Part shown: positions 16,799-23,884 of the stretch, one piece after another
Layout of the letters: the number at the start of each line of letters is the position of its first letter
Numbering within the stretch: the first letter of the stretch is position 1
DNA from: Ichthyenterobacterium magnum
GTDB taxonomy: Bacteria; Bacteroidota; Bacteroidia; Flavobacteriales; Flavobacteriaceae
Assembly (NCBI RefSeq): GCF_003610635.1
Contig: NZ_RAQJ01000001.1
Location: 1-64,000 of the forward strand
DNA length: 64,000 nt
Direction of reading: 5' to 3'
Made by a program: the position numbers and the translations under genes
Notes under the pieces: generated by a model
Database searches by the model: none
What the model was told of the DNA's origin: nothing
What the model saw: only the letters and a program-made list of their open reading frames with translations

Positions 16799-18733
16799 AT
16801 GAAAAGTAAAATCAAACAATTAATCAAAATTGGAATTCTATACCTTGTAATGATATTAGCACAAACAAGCTGTGAAAAAAATAATAACTCAATTGATGAT
16901 GAACTACAACAAGAAAAAAAAGCAAGCAAGGTTTCTTTCTCGGACTTTAATACTAATGTTACCCATAATCGTCAATATCAAAACCTAGAAAGACATTTTG
17001 ACATTAGTAAAAACTATAATCAAAATCTACAGAATAGAATTAGTGCAAATGATAGTATAACTTTACTAACTGACGAAATATTACTCATTCAAAAAAATGA
17101 TATTTCTTATTATACTTTTAAAATTGTTGCGCCATCAGAACATAATGAGTTTTACAATTTAGTGGTTCATGTAAACAATCAACAACAAATTATTAAATCT
17201 GAAATTTATGAGTACACACCTGATGATGATTGGTTAATAGAAACGAGTCAACCATACTCTGGTTTTGTTAAAGTTATAGATAATGATTTTATTTCGCTAG
17301 ACGATTTATTTTCCGCTAGAGCAATGCAACAATGCCTTACAGGTGCATCAGGAGAATGGGAATGCAATTTAGGGAACAATCATGCACCAGGAGAAGGACA
17401 ATCTTGTACGTCTTGGGATTTCATTATTACTTTAGAATATGGGCGTTGTCCTGATCAAGGTTTTGGTCCTGAGTTATATCTTGATAATACATTAACTGAT
17501 CCATCTGTTCCAAATTCTGGTGGTGGTGGAAGTCCTACAATTCCTACTGAAACTTTTAATTTTTTAAAAGAAGAATGTATCGCTGATATTGCTAATGAGC
17601 TTGGATTAAGTATAAATGACAGCGATTGTTTAAGTAATAACAGTTCTTTTTCAGAAGCTTGTAGTTTAAGTAATGATATTTCAAATTACTTGGCAAATAA
17701 TCAAGTAAGTTCTAACCCAAATGGTGGGTTAGGGTTTAGTATAAATTCACTTGAAGCCATTGCAATTGCAAAAGAATTCGTAGAAATAAGATGCGGTCTT
17801 CCAGAAGCAAAATTAGAAAGATTTCTTGAACTCAAAGAAATTCTAAATAATAATCCTTGGGCTCTAGTTCAAGAATGCGCTGAACAAAATGGACTCAATA
17901 CAAATAATTATTTAGATTTATATAACTTACCATTTCCCCAAGAGTGTAGTGATAGGTTATTTAATATGGGAGTAGAATGGCATCATCAACCAATTACCGA
18001 TGGAAATGTACCACTAGCTAATATCGATTATTATGGGGTAGAAGTTAATAATTATCCAGATTTTGACAATGATGGAAACCCAGATTCTGAAGCTGAAATA
18101 TACCAAGCCTTCAGAGAGAAGTTTATAGATGTAGCAAGTGGAGATTTAGAAGATTTTCAATTTTCTTGTAATGTTCCTTTTAATTCTACTAATAATGGTG
18201 ATATAAATTGGGAGTTTATTCCTTTGACTACACAAGATGGTATAGACTTTGTCTCAAATGACCCTATTGCTTCAATCTTACTCATAGAAGCTGATGCAAG
18301 TGGTTTTTTCCCATCCATAGCAACTGATGATGGTGCTGTTATTGTTTCTGATTTCACAAATAATGATTGGACAATTTCTACAATTATGACAGCCAATAAT
18401 GGTACACAACCTTTCTCTGGTAATCGGCAATGGGGTTGGTTAATTAACCAAAATGGGAACTTCGAATTTTTTACTAGAGCTGTTGATGTTGCAAACATAA
18501 GTTTATTGTTGAATATTGGAGCTAGTACTGAATGTCAACAAGACACCTATTACAATATTGCCGAAGCCACTTGGGAAAATATGCAGCAAGAAATAGTAGA
18601 TTGGATAAATAGTACTGAAAGTAATGGTGGGCAAGCTTCGATTATACCTAAAACAGCCATTAGAGTTGATAAAGAAAAAATAGAGGAGTTACTTACAAGC
18701 AATGAAACTATAAACCAAATTAATTGTGATTAA
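16799..18733 (+). CDS. Large secreted lipoprotein, candidate polymorphic toxin
   Basis: 644 residues. The N-terminus (IGILYLVMILAQTSC, Cys25) is a lipoprotein-like signal. Residues about 60-180 form a beta-rich N-terminal module (ITLLTDEILLIQKNDISYYT, VVHVNNQQQIIKSEIYEY). A Cys-containing segment and a Gly/Ser linker (about 235-255, SGGGGSPTIP) follow, then a helical region, then a distinct C-terminal module (about 430-640) with GVEWHHQP, GNRQWGWLINQNGNFEFFTR and WENMQQEIVDWI. The layout (exported N-terminus, linker, separate C-terminal domain, adjacent membrane protein 2 bp downstream) is that of a polymorphic toxin with its immunity protein. No catalytic motif is certain, so the toxin role is inference. 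Confidence 0.7.
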   Translation: MKSKIKQLIKIGILYLVMILAQTSCEKNNNSIDDELQQEKKASKVSFSDFNTNVTHNRQYQNLERHFDISKNYNQNLQNRISANDSITLLTDEILLIQKNDISYYTFKIVAPSEHNEFYNLVVHVNNQQQIIKSEIYEYTPDDDWLIETSQPYSGFVKVIDNDFISLDDLFSARAMQQCLTGASGEWECNLGNNHAPGEGQSCTSWDFIITLEYGRCPDQGFGPELYLDNTLTDPSVPNSGGGGSPTIPTETFNFLKEECIADIANELGLSINDSDCLSNNSSFSEACSLSNDISNYLANNQVSSNPNGGLGFSINSLEAIAIAKEFVEIRCGLPEAKLERFLELKEILNNNPWALVQECAEQNGLNTNNYLDLYNLPFPQECSDRLFNMGVEWHHQPITDGNVPLANIDYYGVEVNNYPDFDNDGNPDSEAEIYQAFREKFIDVASGDLEDFQFSCNVPFNSTNNGDINWEFIPLTTQDGIDFVSNDPIASILLIEADASGFFPSIATDDGAVIVSDFTNNDWTISTIMTANNGTQPFSGNRQWGWLINQNGNFEFFTRAVDVANISLLLNIGASTECQQDTYYNIAEATWENMQQEIVDWINSTESNGGQASIIPKTAIRVDKEKIEELLTSNETINQINCD

Positions 18734-18735
18734 GT

Positions 18736-19335
18736 ATGAATTTATCAACTAAAGATATATTACTTTTTGTGAAAATTATTCTACCGTCTGTAATTTGTAT
18801 ACTTTCATTTATACTTTTTAAGATTGACATTGGGTATCACGTATTATTTTTTGGTATCGTTATAATGTTATTTAATTTAAGAAAGGCTAAATACAATTAT
18901 CTGATTAGTTTTATTTCTTCAATAGGAATATCATATTTGGCTTTTTTCATTTCCATCGGTCTATATTTTGGAATTGGCTACATATTAATGCAATTTATTG
19001 AGCTTGATAAACTAGAGGAATTTTCCATATATGAATATAATTTTAAAAACTTTTTAATGTTGCTTCCAATTTCAATATTCTCACCAATCCTTATGTTTTT
19101 ATTCTATAAATTTTTATTTAAAATAAATAAAAATAAATATACTAAAACTATTATTTTGATTACTATTATCGCTTTAATAATATTTGGTACAATAAAGAAA
19201 GATTTTGAAGATGAAAATGTATCGGCTTTTTGGCAATTTGTAATGGCTATTGCAATTCAACTAGTGCTATATGAAAATGAGATTAGTGAATTTATAAAAA
19301 GTAAAAATACTGACTACAACAATAGCTATAAGTAA
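18736..19335 (+). CDS. Polytopic membrane protein, candidate immunity protein
   Basis: 199 residues with about six hydrophobic helices (near 9-28, 30-47, 53-80, 103-128, 136-150 and 160-178) and a hydrophilic tail (SEFIKSKNTDYNNSYK). No signal peptide, no enzyme motif, no family recognised. Its ATG lies 2 bp after the stop of the large lipoprotein, so the pair is translationally coupled. A multi-pass inner-membrane protein directly behind an exported toxin-like protein is a common form of immunity protein; that is inference from context. It is followed at once by attC-like copy 2. Confidence 0.75.
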   Translation: MNLSTKDILLFVKIILPSVICILSFILFKIDIGYHVLFFGIVIMLFNLRKAKYNYLISFISSIGISYLAFFISIGLYFGIGYILMQFIELDKLEEFSIYEYNFKNFLMLLPISIFSPILMFLFYKFLFKINKNKYTKTIILITIIALIIFGTIKKDFEDENVSAFWQFVMAIAIQLVLYENEISEFIKSKNTDYNNSYK

Positions 19336-19352
19336 TTGCTTTGGGTGTGGGC

Positions 19353-19371
19353 GTTAGGTGTTTTTCCTAAC
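19353..19371. terminator. Small hairpin after the membrane-protein gene
   Basis: GTTAGG (19353-19358) pairs with CCTAAC (19366-19371) around a T-rich loop, 17 bp after the membrane-protein stop. The T run lies in the loop instead of after the stem, so this is a weak terminator candidate and may be part of the adjoining attC-like element. Confidence 0.3.
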
Positions 19372-19388
19372 TGTCACTTTTGGTCGGT

Positions 19389-19531
19389 CTTTAACGATAC
19401 ATATCAGGTCGCTAGAAGCAATTTGATGACGTTCTTACTGTCTTTTGTTTTTTATGCAACTTGCCTAAACAAGCCACAACAAAATAAAACCCAGAACGTC
19501 ACTGCGCATAGTGCTACGTTAAACGAAACTT
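19389..19531 (+). repeat. attC-like structured element, copy 2
   Basis: Same architecture as copy 1 with different arm sequences: outer TTTAACG (19390-19396) with CGTTAAA (19517-19523); middle TGACGTTCT (19427-19435) with AGAACGTCA (19493-19501); inner TTTTGTT (19443-19449) with AACAAAA (19478-19484); and an apical CTTG/CAAG. It ends with the same GTTAAACGAAACTT (19518-19531). Spacings between boxes (about 30 bp left, 10-15 bp right) match copy 1. No protein-coding signal. Confidence 0.55.
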
Positions 19532-19540
19532 CAAAAAATA

Positions 19541-20242
19541 CTATAAATTTTTATCATAAGCCTCAATAAATTCTTTAGCTCTTGTGTTTCCGTTATTAAA
19601 CTCTAAACTCTTGTTATAATTGGTATAAGCCTGTAAACTATCGCCACTTAGTAAATAGGCTTCTGCTAAACTATCGTACACATTAGCACTTTCTGGAAAT
19701 AGTGCCACATTCATTTTAAAAACCTCGATGGCATTATCGAATTCCTTTTTTTCTAAATGTCTATAACCCAAAAAATTAAACTGCCTTTCATTAAGATACA
19801 TACTTGTTGAGTCTTGCGCTTTAATAACTAGATAACCTTCAAGCGCTTTACCGTAATCCTTATCTTTTAAGTGCATACTTGGGGTTTTATAATCGTCTGC
19901 AACTTTTAAATAATCGTAGGTAATTGGCTCATCATCATTTTCTGGTAATACTGCTAAATAGCGTTTTTTAGTTTCAGGATGTTGTACAAAATGCAGCTTT
20001 TTATACATATCTGCTACAAAAAGCACATTGTTATCTAAAACCACAGGTTCTAGTTTTTCTGCGCCTTTCCATTTTAAAAACAAGGTATTGTCTATATAAT
20101 AGACTTCAATAAGTTCTTCTTGAGTAAACAAATAGCGTCCTGAAGTTTGCTCTTTAAATTCTGCTGTGTAGTCTGGCTTATTTGAGCAGCTTGAGATGAT
20201 AACTGCAACAACTAAAGACAGTAAAAGGGTTTTAATTTTCAT
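19541..20242 (-). CDS. TPR-containing lipoprotein
   Basis: 233 residues with a lipoprotein signal (KIKTLLLSLVVAVIISSC, Cys19). Residues 30-110 are a small beta-rich domain (GRYLFTQEELIEVYYIDNTL, LFLKWKGAEKLEPVVL) of the kind found at the end of serine hydrolases and peptidases of this phylum. The C-terminal half holds two or three TPR motifs (FNFLGYRHLEKKEFDNAIEV, ANVYDSLAEAYLLSGDSLQA). Probably membrane-anchored, in a protein-interaction role. Monocistronic; it lies just outside the accessory island, whose copy-2 element ends 9 bp from its stop. Confidence 0.8.
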   Translation of the reverse strand: MKIKTLLLSLVVAVIISSCSNKPDYTAEFKEQTSGRYLFTQEELIEVYYIDNTLFLKWKGAEKLEPVVLDNNVLFVADMYKKLHFVQHPETKKRYLAVLPENDDEPITYDYLKVADDYKTPSMHLKDKDYGKALEGYLVIKAQDSTSMYLNERQFNFLGYRHLEKKEFDNAIEVFKMNVALFPESANVYDSLAEAYLLSGDSLQAYTNYNKSLEFNNGNTRAKEFIEAYDKNL

Positions 20243-20284
20243 TGTAATACGATTGGTTGATTGCTATATAATGAGCAAAAAAAA

Positions 20285-20303
20285 GTCTCATTATAAATGA
20301 GAC
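20285..20303 (-). terminator. Intrinsic terminator of the PPIase gene
   Basis: GTCTCATT (20285-20292) pairs with AATGAGAC (20296-20303) around ATA. On the minus strand the stem is followed by eight T. It lies about 80 bp downstream of the PPIase stop and before the next minus-strand gene. Confidence 0.82.
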
Positions 20304-20380
20304 GATTTTTTATAAATATTGTTACTAATGTGTATCAATTTGTCTTACTTTTTTAATAAGATACTTAGACTATTCCTTTC

Positions 20381-21313
20381 TTATTTCACATCCATTAGTT
20401 CTACATCAAACACTAAAGTAGCATCTGGAGGAATAACACCACCAGCACCTGCAGATCCATAACCTAAATCACTAGGTATTACTAAACGTGCTTTATCACC
20501 AACGTTTAAAAGGCAAATACCTTCATCCCAACCAGCAATAACTTGACCAACACCAACTTGAAAATCTAATGGTGCATTACGTTTGTATGACGAATCGAAA
20601 ACGGTTCCGTCAGCCAATTGTCCTTTATAATGTACAGATACAGTTTTACCAGCTTCGGCAGCTTTACCATCTCCTTTTTGAATGATTTGGTAACGTAATC
20701 CGCTTTTAGTTTCTTCAAAACCAACAGCAAGCTTATCTAATTCTGCTCTTGCAGCTTCGCGCTCTGCAGCAATACGTGCTTCACGAGATCCTTCAAAAGT
20801 TCTAAAGGCTTCAATAGCATTAAAGTTTTCAGCATCTGCTCCTACTCTAACAATCTCTAAACTATCAATAACATCACCTTGAGCAATAGCATCAACAACA
20901 TCTTGTCCTGATTGTACTTTTCCAAAAACAGTATGGTTATTATCTAACCAAGGAGTTTCAACATGTGTGATAAAAAACTGACTTCCGTTGGTTCCTGGTC
21001 CAGCATTTGCCATAGATAACACACCTGGAGCATCATGTTTTAAATCTGGATGAAACTCATCATCAAACTTATAACCTGGGTTTCCAGAACCTGAACCTTG
21101 TGGGCAACCACCTTGAATCATAAAATCTGGAATAACTCTATGAAATTTTAAACCATCATAATAAGGTGTACCTTGAGGCTTCACTTCATTTTCTAAATTA
21201 CCTTCAGCTAAAGCAACAAAGTTACCAACTGTTCCTGGTGTTTTTTGAAATTCTAAAGCGACTAAAATCTCGCCTTTTGTTGTATTAAATTTTGCGTATA
21301 AACCGTCTTGCAT
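20381..21313 (-). CDS. Bifunctional peptidylprolyl isomerase: cyclophilin-FKBP fusion
   Basis: 310 residues from the ATG at 21313. A TTG at 21340 in the same frame is ruled out because it lies inside a perfect -7 box. The N-terminal cyclophilin domain (about 4-160) carries FHRVIPDFMIQGG, GSQFFITH and WLDNNHTVFGKV. An Ala/Glu-rich helical linker (about 165-200) leads to a complete FKBP domain (about 205-310): VSVHYKGQLADGTVFDSS, QVIAGWDEGI, DLGYGSAGAGGVIPPDATLV. There is no signal peptide, so it is cytoplasmic and both domains should catalyse prolyl cis-trans isomerisation during folding. Monocistronic with its own promoter and terminator. Confidence 0.94.
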   Translation of the reverse strand: MQDGLYAKFNTTKGEILVALEFQKTPGTVGNFVALAEGNLENEVKPQGTPYYDGLKFHRVIPDFMIQGGCPQGSGSGNPGYKFDDEFHPDLKHDAPGVLSMANAGPGTNGSQFFITHVETPWLDNNHTVFGKVQSGQDVVDAIAQGDVIDSLEIVRVGADAENFNAIEAFRTFEGSREARIAAEREAARAELDKLAVGFEETKSGLRYQIIQKGDGKAAEAGKTVSVHYKGQLADGTVFDSSYKRNAPLDFQVGVGQVIAGWDEGICLLNVGDKARLVIPSDLGYGSAGAGGVIPPDATLVFDVELMDVK

Positions 21314-21337
21314 TTTAATATATTTTATTTGAAGCTG

Positions 21338-21345
21338 CAAAGATA
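21338..21345 (-). promoter_or_regulatory. Bacteroidota -7 box of the PPIase gene
   Basis: TATCTTTG on the minus strand matches TAnnTTTG exactly, 25 bp upstream of the ATG at 21313. It fixes the start codon, because the upstream TTG at 21340 would overlap it. Confidence 0.7.
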
Positions 21346-21428
21346 GTTAATGATTTATGATTTACGAATTTTGAATGTTGATTTTAGAATTGAAAAATAA
21401 TAGTAGTTTTACCAAAAAAATTAAGTGA

Positions 21429-21881
21429 ATGAAATTCATTACAAAAATACTTGCAGGTTTTGGAAATATTAGAGCCATGGAAAAACTACATGTGGATGAC
21501 CATACCGAAGCTATTATAAATGATATAGACAATGCACCTTTTGCTATATCTGATAACAATGTATTGTTTGCTGGATTAAATGAACTTGGTGGTTATTACT
21601 TTTTTCAAACGGTTGTGGTTGGTACATTTCATATTAAAACCATTAAAGGCGCGCAATTAACACTTACAGGAATAGACTTTGAGATTGTATTAGAATCTGA
21701 TATGGAAGAGTTAGAGTCTGACCATTCTAACGTATCTAATAGAAGTATCTCGAAAATTGATTTTCAGATTGAAAAAGAAGACATCGACAAAGTTGATGCT
21801 ACTAGAATTAAAAAAATGGTCTTAACATCAAAAAAGAAAGTTGTTGAGTTTACTATTTATAAAAAAGGTACAACAGACTAA
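21429..21881 (+). CDS. Conserved hypothetical protein
   Basis: 150 residues beginning MKFITKILAGFGNIRAMEKL, with no signal peptide and no long hydrophobic segment. The middle is beta-rich (YYFFQTVVVGTFHIKTIKG, AQLTLTGIDFEIVLES), then an acidic stretch (SDMEELESD) and a lysine-rich C-terminus (VLTSKKKVVEFTIYKKG). Probably a soluble cytoplasmic protein. No family recognised. It stands alone between the divergent PPIase gene and the convergent MarR gene (stop 20 bp away), giving no functional context. Confidence 0.75.
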   Translation: MKFITKILAGFGNIRAMEKLHVDDHTEAIINDIDNAPFAISDNNVLFAGLNELGGYYFFQTVVVGTFHIKTIKGAQLTLTGIDFEIVLESDMEELESDHSNVSNRSISKIDFQIEKEDIDKVDATRIKKMVLTSKKKVVEFTIYKKGTTD

Positions 21882-21901
21882 TAAAATACTAGTGTTTTAG
21901 A

Positions 21902-22507
21902 CTACATCCTTTCTATATACTCTGGACAATCTAGTCTTAGATCTTTATTTAATAATTCTTTTTCTAATAGATTACAATAATCTGAAGTATCATTTTTTTG
22001 ATAAAATTTACAACCAAAACACGTACGTTGTACTGTTAAAATTCCTTTTTGATTCAATTTATAAATTAACTCGCTTAAGGTTTTAAACATAGCTTCAAGT
22101 TCGCTTTGATTAAATTTATCTACTTGATGTTTTAAAGGGGTTGCAAAATCATATATCTTAGAAGCTAATTGCTTTCCTAATTGTGATAAATGTATACTGT
22201 AACTCCTACTATCACTTGAAGAATAATCTTTTAAGATTAATTGTTTTTTATCAAGAGTTTTAATGGCGTCACTTATTGTTGGTTTTGTAACATTAAACTC
22301 TTTAGCTAGGTGACTTACATTACATAATTCTTGTTTGTGATTGGCAACAAAAATTAAAATTTGAATTTGTATAGGACTTAAGCCTACCAACTTTGCTTTT
22401 TCCCAAAGCAAAATTTTAAACACTTCTGAAATACGTTCTAGGCCAGAAACAATTTTGTTTGAAATATGTTTCTGTTGATGTTCGGGATTAAAAACATTAT
22501 TATCCAT
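21902..22507 (-). CDS. MarR-family regulator with C-terminal four-cysteine motif
   Basis: 201 residues from the ATG at 22507 (MDNNVFNPEHQQKH); the frame is open 26 codons further but that part covers the hairpin and promoter. The winged helix-turn-helix is clear: LSPIQIQILIFVANHK, NVSHLAKEFNVTKPTISDAI (recognition helix), then the wing KDYSSSDSRSYSIHLSQLG. The tail adds C-x2-C-x11-C-x15-C (about C163, C166, C178, C194), absent from ordinary MarR proteins and suited to a metal or redox-sensing centre. It is last in a set of minus-strand genes sharing an inverted repeat operator (22545, 23590, 23894), so it probably represses them and itself. Confidence 0.88.
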   Translation of the reverse strand: MDNNVFNPEHQQKHISNKIVSGLERISEVFKILLWEKAKLVGLSPIQIQILIFVANHKQELCNVSHLAKEFNVTKPTISDAIKTLDKKQLILKDYSSSDSRSYSIHLSQLGKQLASKIYDFATPLKHQVDKFNQSELEAMFKTLSELIYKLNQKGILTVQRTCFGCKFYQKNDTSDYCNLLEKELLNKDLRLDCPEYIERM

Positions 22508-22515
22508 AAAAAAAA

Positions 22516-22540
22516 GCCTGCCGAATTTAGGTCGACAGGC
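22516..22540 (-). terminator. Hairpin with T tract abutting the MarR start codon
   Basis: On the minus strand GCCTG-T-CGA pairs with TCG-G-CAGGC (one mismatch), followed by eight T that run straight into the ATG at 22507. It can terminate transcripts coming from the DUF2024 gene (stop at 22563). Its first arm overlaps the predicted start point of the MarR promoter, so MarR-promoter transcripts may escape it. Confidence 0.7.
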
Positions 22541-22557
22541 AAAGTTAGTCATCCTAA
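22540..22557 (-). promoter_or_regulatory. MarR promoter -7 box with overlapping operator
   Basis: Minus-strand -7 box TAACTTTG (22540-22547) matches TAnnTTTG. The operator TTAGTCATCCTAA (22545-22557 on the plus strand) overlaps it by three bases and is a degenerate copy of the perfect inverted repeats at 23590 and 23894. Binding there would block RNA polymerase, consistent with autorepression. Confidence 0.6.
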
Positions 22558-22562
22558 TTAAA

Positions 22563-22826
22563 TTAATAACAGTTTTCCATTTCAATTATTGAATATCCCT
22601 TTTTGGCAATATCATCAATAACAGATTTAGGCGCAGTTTCTATATGACAAAAACGACATTCTTTTGTGGTTATAATTGGATTGGTAATCCCTTTTGTTTT
22701 CAAATATGCCTTTCCGAAGTTAAATACTATACTTTCATCTGTTACGCTACTTTGCACAAGAATATCAAAATGCATTGTTATGCTATCATCACGTTTTACG
22801 TATGTATCCCAAACTGAAACGTTCAT
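22563..22826 (-). CDS. DUF2024 family protein
   Basis: 87 residues. The start MNVSVWDTYVKRDDSITMHF and the end KECRFCHIETAPKSVIDDI are characteristic of DUF2024, a small soluble family of unknown function. The C-x-x-C-H motif (residues about 57-61) could bind metal or take part in thiol chemistry. It begins 4 bp after the stop of the secreted protein at 22831 and is certainly in the same operon, under the operator at 23590. Confidence 0.88.
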   Translation of the reverse strand: MNVSVWDTYVKRDDSITMHFDILVQSSVTDESIVFNFGKAYLKTKGITNPIITTKECRFCHIETAPKSVIDDIAKKGYSIIEMENCY

Positions 22827-22830
22827 AGGC

Positions 22831-23556
22831 TTATTGTTTTACATTATATGGTAATGACAAGTTACCACTTGCAACGCTATACACTTCATAAACACCAAGC
22901 ATTGGAAGTTCAAGATTACTCGTATTTACTTTCATAAACGCTGTAACACCATCATAATTAAAATCGGTTCTATTGTTTATTCTATAATCTGGAACTATTA
23001 CTTTTATGGTATTATTTGCAGTTGTTACAGGATATCCAGGGGAATCCATATACATTGGCATTCCTGGGTTTGTTGGTGGTAAAACAACAGTCATATCAGC
23101 TTTTTTAAATTGTTTAACCGAGAGCCCACCAGCAACTCTTTTATCTTCATGTAAAATTACCCAATGTGGGTGCCAAACAACTCCATCATTATTATAAATT
23201 GTATCATTATCCTCGTCCCATAATGGTGTATCGTCAAAATCTGGATGCGATGTTAAAGCAAGAGCTACAATACCTTCAGTTTGATTAAAACCTACGTCAG
23301 TTGGCTTTAAATTTGTTGGAAACACATACCCTAATACTAAGGCTCCATCTAGTTGCCCAACTTTTTTTGGAATTGTATGACCTGCTTTACCATTAACAGA
23401 TATTTCCCAAACGGTTATACCCAAATTCTTTTGATGTGTTACAGTTACTTCATTAATGTTGAAGTCTTCGTTATTGTATTTACTTTCTTGAGCGAAAGAA
23501 ATAAACGCAGTACAAGAAAATAAAACTATTACAATGATTGAGACAATTGATTTCAT
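22831..23556 (-). CDS. Exported protein of unknown function
   Basis: 241 residues. The N-terminus (SIVSIIVIVLFSCTAFISFA then QES) is a signal peptide; the Cys in LFSC could make it a lipoprotein, but the FAQ-E site fits better. The mature domain is beta-rich and aromatic (ITVWEISVNGKAGHTIPKKV, GVVWHPHWVILHEDKRVAGG), with histidines in WHPHW and a proline/methionine loop (PPTNPGMPMYMDSPGYP). The HPHW, HPDF and Met-rich elements could bind a metal; this is speculation. No family recognised. It heads an operon with DUF2024 and carries the perfect operator 34 bp upstream, tying it to the MarR regulator. Confidence 0.8.
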   Translation of the reverse strand: MKSIVSIIVIVLFSCTAFISFAQESKYNNEDFNINEVTVTHQKNLGITVWEISVNGKAGHTIPKKVGQLDGALVLGYVFPTNLKPTDVGFNQTEGIVALALTSHPDFDDTPLWDEDNDTIYNNDGVVWHPHWVILHEDKRVAGGLSVKQFKKADMTVVLPPTNPGMPMYMDSPGYPVTTANNTIKVIVPDYRINNRTDFNYDGVTAFMKVNTSNLELPMLGVYEVYSVASGNLSLPYNVKQ

Positions 23557-23589
23557 AATTATTTTGATTTAAAATTGGTGATTATTTAC

Positions 23590-23602
23590 TTAGGATTCCT
23601 AA
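23590..23602 (-). promoter_or_regulatory. Perfect MarR-type operator upstream of the exported protein gene
   Basis: TTAGGATTCCTAA is a perfect odd-length palindrome. It lies in the 60-bp gap between the thioredoxin-like gene and the exported-protein gene, 34 bp from the start codon. Two variants precede the other transcription units of this cluster. Confidence 0.65.
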
Positions 23603-23616
23603 TTATTTTGTTAAAA

Positions 23617-23850
23617 TTAACCTTTAACATCAGCCATTGAGGCTCCAAAATTGATGTGTAAGGTATGTCCATTTGGTGTTACTAAAGCTGGAACAGACTC
23701 TACACCTGCTTGCTCTGCTTCACTAATACGATTTCTGTTTTCGTCTATGTTCACGATTTCTACATTATCTGCTCCTATTAAATTGATAATGTCATGTTCT
23801 GCACTTATACAAACTGGACAGCCTGCATGGTAAAAAATTGATTTGCTCAT
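23617..23850 (-). CDS. Small thioredoxin/glutaredoxin-fold protein
   Basis: 77 residues, cytoplasmic, with the N-terminal redox motif C-P-V-C (IFYHAGCPVCISAEHDII), a following strand VEIVNIDENRN, the cis-proline in SVPALVTPNGHTLHINFG, and an early end. This is a minimal thioredoxin fold as in glutaredoxin-like proteins. It could reduce disulphides of partner proteins, possibly including the cysteine-rich MarR regulator. It has its own operator and promoter (23885-23906), the same operator type as the two downstream units, so it belongs to the same small regulon. Confidence 0.87.
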   Translation of the reverse strand: MSKSIFYHAGCPVCISAEHDIINLIGADNVEIVNIDENRNRISEAEQAGVESVPALVTPNGHTLHINFGASMADVKG

Positions 23851-23884
23851 CTTACTCTATTTTATGTTTTGAATTATTGCAATA

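Noticed and set aside
18157-18498. 113-residue minus-strand ORF
   Set aside because: Antisense to the large lipoprotein gene; no independent signal.
15684-19531. Complete integron
   Set aside because: No integrase gene or attI site is visible in the window and only two candidate sites are present; at most a cassette cluster without integrase.
19336-19569. 77-residue plus-strand ORF after the membrane-protein gene
   Set aside because: It starts at TTG, has no domain-like pattern, covers the attC-like repeat and runs into the end of the TPR lipoprotein gene. The stretch is better explained by the structured repeat.
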